A stretch of DNA of 64,000 nucleotides from positions 1-64,000 of the forward strand of contig CABQMF010000005.1 in NCBI GenBank assembly GCA_902465265.1, written 5' to 3'. Shown here one piece after another: positions 58,673 to 64,000 of the stretch (positions are counted from its first letter, which is position 1; each line of letters begins with the position of its first letter). The position numbers and the translations under genes are program-made. The notes beneath the pieces were generated by a model. That model did no database searches. It saw nothing but the letters and a program-made list of their open reading frames with translations, and had not been told where the DNA came from. This stretch comes from an uncultured Collinsella sp. Its GTDB lineage: Bacteria > Actinomycetota > Coriobacteriia > Coriobacteriales > Coriobacteriaceae.

Positions 58673-58699
58673 TTGCCAAGCGCTGGCCTCGCGTACAAT
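58673..58699 (+). promoter_or_regulatory. Putative prmC promoter
   Basis: TTGCCA (58673-58678) and TACAAT (58694-58699) are 15 bases apart, about 50 bases before the prmC start. The spacing is short, so confidence is moderate. Confidence 0.4.
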
Positions 58700-58747
58700 C
58701 TGCTCCGACATTCGCGCGCCGCCCGGCGCTTAAGAGGGGAGGACCCC

Positions 58748-60007
58748 ATGGCAAACGAGATCTGGACCATCAAGCGTTGTCTCGAGTGGACCAAGGAGTA
58801 CCTGGCCGAGCGCGGCGAGGAACACCCCCGTCTTTCTGCCGAGTGGCTGCTGTGCGCAGCAACGGGCCTGGCGCGTATCGACTTGTATATGCGCATGGAC
58901 GAGACGCTCGACGCAGCGCAGCTCGAGACCATGCACGCGGCGGTCGTCCGTCGCGCAAAGGGCGAGCCGCTGCAGTACATCACCGGTAGCACGCAGTTTC
59001 GCATGATCGACGTCGCGTGCGCCCCCGGCGTGCTCATCCCGCGCCCCGAGACCGAGATGCTCGTCGAGGAAGTCCTCAATTATCTGGATGCCGAGGTGCT
59101 GAGCCCCGAGGCCGCCGCCCGCCAGCGCGTGGAGCTGCCTTGGAACGATGAGGTCGAGCAGGCTCGCAAAGCCGAGGCCGCGCTGGCAGACGAACGCGCG
59201 ACCGCCGAGCGTCGTGCCGCCAACCTGACGGCTGCCGATGAGGCGGCGCTAGGCGGCGATGTACTGGGCAGCCGTGCCTATGCCGAGGAACTGGCCGACC
59301 GCGAGGCCGAGGAAGCCGCCGCGCAGGCAGCAGAAGCCGAAGCCATGGATACCTCCGAGCCCGAGCTCGACGAATACGGCATCGCCATTGAGGACAACGA
59401 CCAACAGACGACTCCCGCGCAAGATGCCGCCGAGGCCAACGTACCTGCTCCAGCCGAGCCCCGCATCGCCCGCGTTCTCGAGGTCGGCTGCGGCACGGGC
59501 TGTATCTCGCTCTCGCTTGCCTGGGAGCGTCGCGGCCACGTCACCTGCACTGCTACCGATATCGAGCCGCGCGCCATCGACCTTGCTACCAAAAACCGCG
59601 ATGCGCTTGGCCTCACGTCCGACGAGGCCGCCTTCAGCCTCACGAACCTGGTGAGTTCCATTCCCCGCGAAGAGTGGGGCACCTTTGACGTACTCGTCTC
59701 CAACCCGCCCTACATCCCCACCGATGTCATGCGCTCGCTGCCGCACGAGGTCAAGGACTTTGAGCCCGATCTGGCGCTCGAGGGCGGTGCCGACGGCCTC
59801 GATATCTTCCGCCGTCTGCTCAACGCGGCGCCCTACATGCTGCGCGCCGGCGGCCTCTTTGCCTGCGAGCTCTACGAGGGCGCGCTCGACGCTGCAGCCG
59901 AGCTCTGTCGCCAGGCAGGCCTTTCGGACGTGCGTATCGTCCACGACCTCACCGATCGCCCCCGCATCGTCCGAGCCATCGTCACCGAGCCCAAACAGCG
60001 CCAGTAA
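58748..60007 (+). CDS. prmC: Release factor glutamine methyltransferase PrmC with a long acidic insertion
   Basis: The protein has 419 residues, against the usual 275-290. Residues 1-110 are the PrmC N-terminal domain (LSAEWLLCAATGL, GEPLQYITGSTQF, LIPRPETE). An insertion (about 113-238) rich in Ala, Glu and Asp follows. The methyltransferase then resumes with VLEVGCGTGCISLSLA and the catalytic VSNPPYIP near 318. It methylates the GGQ glutamine of RF1/RF2; prfA lies just upstream. GGGGAGGA precedes ATG 58748. All catalytic motifs are intact, so the insert probably loops out between the domains. Confidence 0.92.
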   Translation: MANEIWTIKRCLEWTKEYLAERGEEHPRLSAEWLLCAATGLARIDLYMRMDETLDAAQLETMHAAVVRRAKGEPLQYITGSTQFRMIDVACAPGVLIPRPETEMLVEEVLNYLDAEVLSPEAAARQRVELPWNDEVEQARKAEAALADERATAERRAANLTAADEAALGGDVLGSRAYAEELADREAEEAAAQAAEAEAMDTSEPELDEYGIAIEDNDQQTTPAQDAAEANVPAPAEPRIARVLEVGCGTGCISLSLAWERRGHVTCTATDIEPRAIDLATKNRDALGLTSDEAAFSLTNLVSSIPREEWGTFDVLVSNPPYIPTDVMRSLPHEVKDFEPDLALEGGADGLDIFRRLLNAAPYMLRAGGLFACELYEGALDAAAELCRQAGLSDVRIVHDLTDRPRIVRAIVTEPKQRQ

Positions 60008-60021
60008 TATTTATTAACTGG

Positions 60022-60050
60022 TTAGCAAAAATTATAAAGTAGTTTATAAT
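60022..60050 (+). promoter_or_regulatory. hicAB promoter with perfect dyad over the -10 box
   Basis: TTAGCA (60022-60027) and TATAAT (60045-60050) are 17 bases apart. ATTATAAA-GTAG-TTTATAAT (60031-60050) is a perfect dyad that includes the -10 box. HicB-type antitoxins repress their own promoter, so this is the likely operator. Confidence 0.7.
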
Positions 60051-60074
60051 TAGGACGGCTGAAAAGGTCGGCCC

Positions 60075-60260
60075 ATGCAACCTCCTACCTTTCGGGAAAT
60101 CATTGCCCTACTCAAGCACGATGGATTCGTGAAGGTCGCGCAAGTCGGTAGTCATGCTAAGTATGTTTCTGGCGACCGTGTTGTCACCGTGAACGGCTCT
60201 GGTGGTGATCGACCAAAGAAGGGCACGTGGGCAAGTATTCGTCGCCAGGCTGGATGGTAG
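60075..60260 (+). CDS. hicA: HicA family mRNA interferase toxin
   Basis: The protein has 61 residues, in the HicA size range. The dsRBD-like fold is visible: TFREIIALLKHDGFVKVAQVGSHAKY with catalytic His in GSH, and the family end KKGTWASIRRQAGW. HicA cleaves mRNA during translation and is neutralised by HicB. ATG 60075 follows an AAAAGG box. It is 11 bases from hicB. AT-rich promoter DNA and the position between prmC and tsaC suggest insertion into an older gene cluster. Confidence 0.87.
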   Translation: MQPPTFREIIALLKHDGFVKVAQVGSHAKYVSGDRVVTVNGSGGDRPKKGTWASIRRQAGW

Positions 60261-60271
60261 TTGGAGGCAAA

Positions 60272-60718
60272 ATGAGGCAGCGATTTACCTATGACTGCGT
60301 TCTCATAAAAGAAGACGACGGTTACTGCGCCAGCTTCCCGCAGATTCCCGGCGCTTTTGCCGATGGCGATACGCGCGAAGAAGCGATTGCCCATGCCACC
60401 GAGGCGCTGATGGCGTTTTTGGCCGACGACCTCAACAACGGTTTGACTCCGGCAGGGTACGAACGCTCGGCCGAGGTCGTGGCCCTTTCAGTCGAAATCG
60501 ACCACGAGGACGCTCGGGAAGCGGCGTGCCGAACATTTAAAGACGCAGCGCTGGACCTCAAAGTCTCCGCTCCGCGGATTACCGCGCTGGTCAAAGCCGG
60601 AAAGCTCGATGTTGAACTCGTCGATGGCCGTCGGATGATAACGATAGACAGCATCGAGCGTTACGCCGCCCAAGAACGTCACGCCGGAAGACCAAAGAAG
60701 TTCGTAGCCGTCCAATAA
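60272..60718 (+). CDS. hicB: HicB family antitoxin
   Basis: The protein has 148 residues. Residues 1-65 form the degenerate RNase H-like HicB fold (YDCVLIKEDDGYCASFPQIPGAFADGDTREEAIAHATEAL). The C-terminus (about 95-140: KVSAPRITALVKAGKLDVELVDGRRMITIDSIERYA) looks like an excisionase/MerR-type helix-turn-helix rather than a ribbon-helix-helix. It binds HicA and probably the dyad at 60031-60050. GGAGG precedes ATG 60272. Confidence 0.88.
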   Translation: MRQRFTYDCVLIKEDDGYCASFPQIPGAFADGDTREEAIAHATEALMAFLADDLNNGLTPAGYERSAEVVALSVEIDHEDAREAACRTFKDAALDLKVSAPRITALVKAGKLDVELVDGRRMITIDSIERYAAQERHAGRPKKFVAVQ

Positions 60719-60852
60719 CCCCCTCACTTTCACCGACTACTCGAGCCGCTCACCAAACCAACATGCGCTCTGGGCAAATAGATTGAACGTTTCGTGCGAG
60801 AATGCCCCACAGTAAACAAACTTGCACCAGAGCGTAAGGGGCTGGCATACAC

Positions 60853-61596
60853 ATGCAGACGGTCTATCGGGTATACGAGGGAGCGCGCGAGCCGCATCGG
60901 CTTGCAGTCGAGCGCACGGCCGAGCTACTCGGTCGCGGCGGCCTGGCGCTTATTCCAACCGAGACGGTCTACGGTGTCGCCGTGGCGGTCAACGCCTTCT
61001 CGGATGCCGTTCCACAAGATACAAGTGAACCTCTGCCGTGGCCGCGCGATCCGCAGGCCACCGTCAACGGCGCCGCGGTCCCCGCACTCGGTACCGGCTA
61101 TCGTCGTATCTTTACCCTCAAGCAGCGCGAGCTCACGCAAACGGTTGCCTGGCTGGTCGATGATGCCGAGGCACTCGATCGCTATGGCGTGGATATCCCT
61201 CATGAGGCCCGCGTGCTCGCCCGACGATGCTGGCCGGGCGCCCTGACTATCGTGGTCAAGGCGGCCCCCTGCGTGCCGACCTTTATGCGCGCCGCCGACG
61301 ACACGGTGGCACTTCGCGCTTCGGCCTCGCCCGTGGTGCAAGCGCTCATCCGCGCCTGCGGCAGCCCTCTTGCCTGCACCAGCGCCAACACGCATGGCGC
61401 GCCCGCGCCGGCAAGTTTTGCCACGGTGGAGGAGCGCATCCTGGAGGGGGTCGATGTGGCCGTCGACGCCGGTGAGACCCCGTGTCGCGACGCCTCAACC
61501 ATCGTGTCGTTTCAGCACGGCGAGCTCCAGATCCTGCGCCAAGGCGCGCTTCCCGCATCAGAGATCGAACGGGTCCTGTCCGACCCGATGCAATAG
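60853..61596 (+). CDS. tsaC: Threonylcarbamoyl-AMP synthase (TsaC/Sua5/YrdC family)
   Basis: The protein has 247 residues. The YrdC fold is seen in GGLALIPTETVYGVAVAVN, the KQRxxxxP-like segment IFTLKQRELTQ, RRCWPGALTIVVKA and SPLACTSANTHGAPAP. It makes threonylcarbamoyl-AMP for t6A37 of ANN-reading tRNAs. An insertion of about 30 residues after the first strand pair (PQDTSEPLPWPRDPQATVNG) is unusual. prfA-prmC-tsaC is a common gene order; here hicAB separates prmC from tsaC. glpK follows after 13 bases. Confidence 0.9.
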   Translation: MQTVYRVYEGAREPHRLAVERTAELLGRGGLALIPTETVYGVAVAVNAFSDAVPQDTSEPLPWPRDPQATVNGAAVPALGTGYRRIFTLKQRELTQTVAWLVDDAEALDRYGVDIPHEARVLARRCWPGALTIVVKAAPCVPTFMRAADDTVALRASASPVVQALIRACGSPLACTSANTHGAPAPASFATVEERILEGVDVAVDAGETPCRDASTIVSFQHGELQILRQGALPASEIERVLSDPMQ

Positions 61597-61609
61597 AAAG
61601 GTTTAAGCG

Positions 61610-63151
61610 ATGTCGTTGAATCTAGGTAGCCTGGGTATGGAAGACGCCTCGTTTAGCTTTGGCGGTTCCTACATCATGGCGCTCGACTGCGGCACTACCT
61701 CGGTACTCGCGACCATCGTCGACGAGTACGGCTGCATCGTCGCCCAGGCGCGTCGTAGCGTCAAAACCAGCTTCCCGCGCCCCGGCTGGGTGGAGCAGGA
61801 TCCCATGGAGGTGCTTGCCAGCCAGATCGGCGTGATGATGGAGGTCCAGTTTAAGAGCGGCATCCATTCTGACCGCATCGCTGCCATCGGTATCTCCAAC
61901 CAGCGCGAGACCACGGTGGTGTGGGACCGCATAAGCGGCCAACCCATCTATAACGCCATCGTGTGGCAATGCCGTCGCACCGCACCTCTGATCGACGAGC
62001 TGGTCGAGCAGGGCGCAGAAGGGCTGGTGCGCTCCCGCACGGGACTCACGCTCGATCCGTATTTCTCGGCTTCCAAGGTGCAGTGGATCCTCGACAACGT
62101 CGACGGTGCGCGTGAGAGCGCGGCGGCGGGCGACCTCATGTTCGGCACCATCGACACCTGGCTCATCTACAACCTCACCGGCAGTCAGGTCTTTGCCACC
62201 GACTACACCAATGCCAGCCGCACGGCACTCTTTAATATCCATACGCTCGATTGGGACGACGACCTGCTGGCGCTCTTTGACGTTCCACGTTCTATGATGC
62301 CCGAGGTTCGTTGGAGCTCGGGCGACTACGGCCGCGTCGCGAGCGACATCATGACCAACATGCCACCCATCATGGGCGTGGCGGGCGACCAGCAGGCGTC
62401 GCTGTTCGGCCACTGCTGCTTCCGTCCTGGCCAGACCAAAAACACCTATGGCACGGGTTGCTTTATGCTCATGAACACCGGCGACGAAGTCGTCGAATCC
62501 AAGAACGGTCTGGTCTCCACGATCGGTATCGCCGCAGACGGCAAGATCAGCTATGCGCTCGAGGGTTCTATCTTTGCCGCCGGCTCAACCATGAACTGGC
62601 TGCGCAACAACATGGGCATTATCTCGAGCGTGAGCGAGTCCGCGCAACTCGCCGCTTCGATCAACGACAACGAGGGCTGCTACTTCGTCCCCGCCTTCGC
62701 TGGCCTGGGCGCTCCCTGGTGGGACCCGCGTGCTCGCGGTATCGTGTGCGGCCTGACCGGTGCCTCGAGTCGCGCGACCATTGTGCGTGCGGCCTGCGAG
62801 TCCATGGCCTACCAGAGTTATGACGTGCTGCGCGCCATGGAGCAGGACGTGGGACTTTCGATTGAGCGCCTGTCCGTCGATGGCGGTGCCTCGCGCAACG
62901 AGTTCATCATGCAATTTCAGGCCGATCTGCTGGATATCCCCGTACTGCAGTGCGAGACGGTGGAGACCACGGCGATCGGCGCCGCGTACTTGGCGGGCCT
63001 TGCCGTCGGCTATTGGGAGGACCTGGAGGAGCTGGAGCAAAACGCTCAGATCGTTAAGACCTTCCTTCCCCATATGTCCGCCGAGCGTCGCGAGCAAAAC
63101 CTGGCGGGCTGGCATGATGCCGTCAAACGCTCGCTCGGCACCGTACAGTAG
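61610..63151 (+). CDS. glpK: Glycerol kinase
   Basis: The protein has 513 residues of the FGGY carbohydrate-kinase family. It shows ALDCGTTSVLATIVDEYG (ATP site), WVEQDPMEVL, GISNQRETTVVWD, the glycerol-contact IVWQCRR, TGLTLDPYFSASKVQWILDN, GVAGDQQASLFGH, KNTYGTGCFMLMNTG and a late VDGGASRNEFIMQFQADLL. These are GlpK signatures; it makes glycerol 3-phosphate. About 17 extra residues precede the domain. GAAAGG lies eight bases before ATG 61610. It is likely co-transcribed with tsaC. Confidence 0.93.
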   Translation: MSLNLGSLGMEDASFSFGGSYIMALDCGTTSVLATIVDEYGCIVAQARRSVKTSFPRPGWVEQDPMEVLASQIGVMMEVQFKSGIHSDRIAAIGISNQRETTVVWDRISGQPIYNAIVWQCRRTAPLIDELVEQGAEGLVRSRTGLTLDPYFSASKVQWILDNVDGARESAAAGDLMFGTIDTWLIYNLTGSQVFATDYTNASRTALFNIHTLDWDDDLLALFDVPRSMMPEVRWSSGDYGRVASDIMTNMPPIMGVAGDQQASLFGHCCFRPGQTKNTYGTGCFMLMNTGDEVVESKNGLVSTIGIAADGKISYALEGSIFAAGSTMNWLRNNMGIISSVSESAQLAASINDNEGCYFVPAFAGLGAPWWDPRARGIVCGLTGASSRATIVRAACESMAYQSYDVLRAMEQDVGLSIERLSVDGGASRNEFIMQFQADLLDIPVLQCETVETTAIGAAYLAGLAVGYWEDLEELEQNAQIVKTFLPHMSAERREQNLAGWHDAVKRSLGTVQ

Positions 63152-63274
63152 GGCTGCGACGAGCTGCTCGATACAACAAACCGTTAAACTTATGCACGGC
63201 GCGCGGCAACAACATCGCCATGTGCCTTGTCAACAAGGCCATCTTCCGGCCGCAACGAAAGGGGCAATCAACCC

Positions 63275-63922
63275 ATGACCGTCACCTACGATACGTCCCG
63301 TGTGACCCTTGTCGATCACCCGCTCGTCCAGCACAAGCTGTCGATCCTGCGCGACAAGAGCACCGGCACCAACCAGTTCCGCCAGCTCGTGCGCGAGCTC
63401 GCACTTTTTGACGGCTACGAGGCCATGCGCGACCTGCCCATGGAAGACGTCGAGGTCGAGACCCCCATCACCACTGCCACGTTTAAGCAGCTTGCCGGCA
63501 AGAAGCTCGCCATCGTTCCCATCCTGCGTGCAGGCCTTGGTATGGTCGATGGCATCCTCGACTTGGTACCCTCCGCTCGCGTGGGCCACATCGGTATGGA
63601 GCGCGACGAGGTTACCCACGAGCCGCATGAGTATTACTGCAAGATGCCCAAGGATATCGACCAGCGCATCTGCCTGGTCGTCGACCCCATGCTCGCCACG
63701 GGCGGTTCGGCCGAGATGGCCATCAGCTACCTGCGCGAGCGCGGTGTCAAGGATATCCGCATGCTGTGCATCGTCGCCGCGCCCGAGGGCCTCAAGTCAC
63801 TGACCGAAAAGGACCCCGACGTACATATTTATACGTGCGCCATCGACGATCATCTCAACGAGGCCGCCTACATCGTTCCGGGCCTGGGCGACGCCGGCGA
63901 CCGCATCTACGGCACGCTGTAA
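63275..63922 (+). CDS. upp: Uracil phosphoribosyltransferase
   Basis: The protein has 215 residues. Visible features are HPLVQHKLSILRDKSTG, the conserved PILRAGLGMVDGI, the PRPP-binding loop VVDPMLATGGSAEMAI and uracil site YIVPGLGDAGDRIYGT. It joins uracil and PRPP to form UMP in pyrimidine salvage. ATG 63275 is preceded by AAAGGGG. It is 123 bases after glpK and probably has its own promoter. The rest of the window (63923-64000) shows nothing. Confidence 0.96.
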   Translation: MTVTYDTSRVTLVDHPLVQHKLSILRDKSTGTNQFRQLVRELALFDGYEAMRDLPMEDVEVETPITTATFKQLAGKKLAIVPILRAGLGMVDGILDLVPSARVGHIGMERDEVTHEPHEYYCKMPKDIDQRICLVVDPMLATGGSAEMAISYLRERGVKDIRMLCIVAAPEGLKSLTEKDPDVHIYTCAIDDHLNEAAYIVPGLGDAGDRIYGTL

Positions 63923-64000
63923 TCTCTGGGCCATACCGGCTAACGTCAAAAATACGAAGAAATGGTGCGTGCGGGCGAGCAAAAGACGTCCACGCGCACT

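Overview
The window is a GC-rich (about 60%) bacterial chromosome segment. Protein content and style suggest the class Coriobacteriia, most likely a gut Collinsella: long high-GC antisense shadow frames, a LAXTG-type cell-wall anchor, Kup potassium uptake, twin heterodimeric ABC exporters and very many palindromic intergenic repeats. The genus is an inference from gene style, not from an rRNA gene. No phage, IS transposase or CRISPR-cas locus was seen.

Layout. 1-9.2 kb: lemA (-), a TetR regulator, tRNA-Ser(UGA), a TadA-glycerate kinase fusion, the SRP RNA gene, a heterodimeric ABC exporter and a flavodoxin. 9.25-14.65 kb: a large secreted, wall-anchored protein bracketed by two 62-bp tandem arrays and two inverted copies of a 130-bp hairpin. 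14.7-23 kb: an LTA-synthase-like enzyme, a nitroreductase, then kup, a small membrane protein and a KdpDE-like two-component system. 23-30 kb: rlmKL (degenerate first half), a HAD hydrolase, a transaldolase-family enzyme and tex. 30.3-34.8 kb: an oxidoreductase/MFS/SDR operon with a divergent LysR regulator. 35-39.3 kb: a MarR-controlled ABC exporter pair. 39.4-44 kb: a Fic protein, pyridoxamine kinase with a TIGR04076 partner, a low-molecular-weight tyrosine phosphatase and an MFS efflux protein. 44-49.9 kb: a prenyl-FMN decarboxylase island. 50-56.6 kb: a membrane protein, an aldose epimerase, a polar amino-acid ABC transporter and an M20 peptidase. 56.9-64 kb: prfA, prmC, hicAB, tsaC, glpK and upp.

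The most notable system is the 44-49.9 kb island. A LpdC-like UbiD decarboxylase, a UbiX/LpdB flavin prenyltransferase, a DASS transporter and a MerR regulator lie next to one polypeptide that joins an LpdD-like prFMN chaperone domain to a type-1 isopentenyl-diphosphate isomerase domain. The isomerase makes the dimethylallyl group that UbiX attaches to FMN, so cofactor supply, cofactor handling, decarboxylase and substrate transport appear to be encoded together. A near-identical 19-bp dyad lies at a -35-like box upstream of both the fusion gene and the transporter gene, which suggests one regulon.

The second theme is non-coding. At least eight families of palindromic intergenic elements occur. 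Two of them (9252-9380/14504-14633 and 51925-52140/57990-58140) keep a conserved core while their stem arms differ between copies with compensatory changes, so pairing is preserved without sequence. Other regulatory structure includes a three-fold 20-bp direct repeat over the marR promoter, a twice-repeated 34-bp palindrome before fic, a four-fold 23-bp repeat before the flavodoxin gene and a perfect dyad over the hicAB -10 box.
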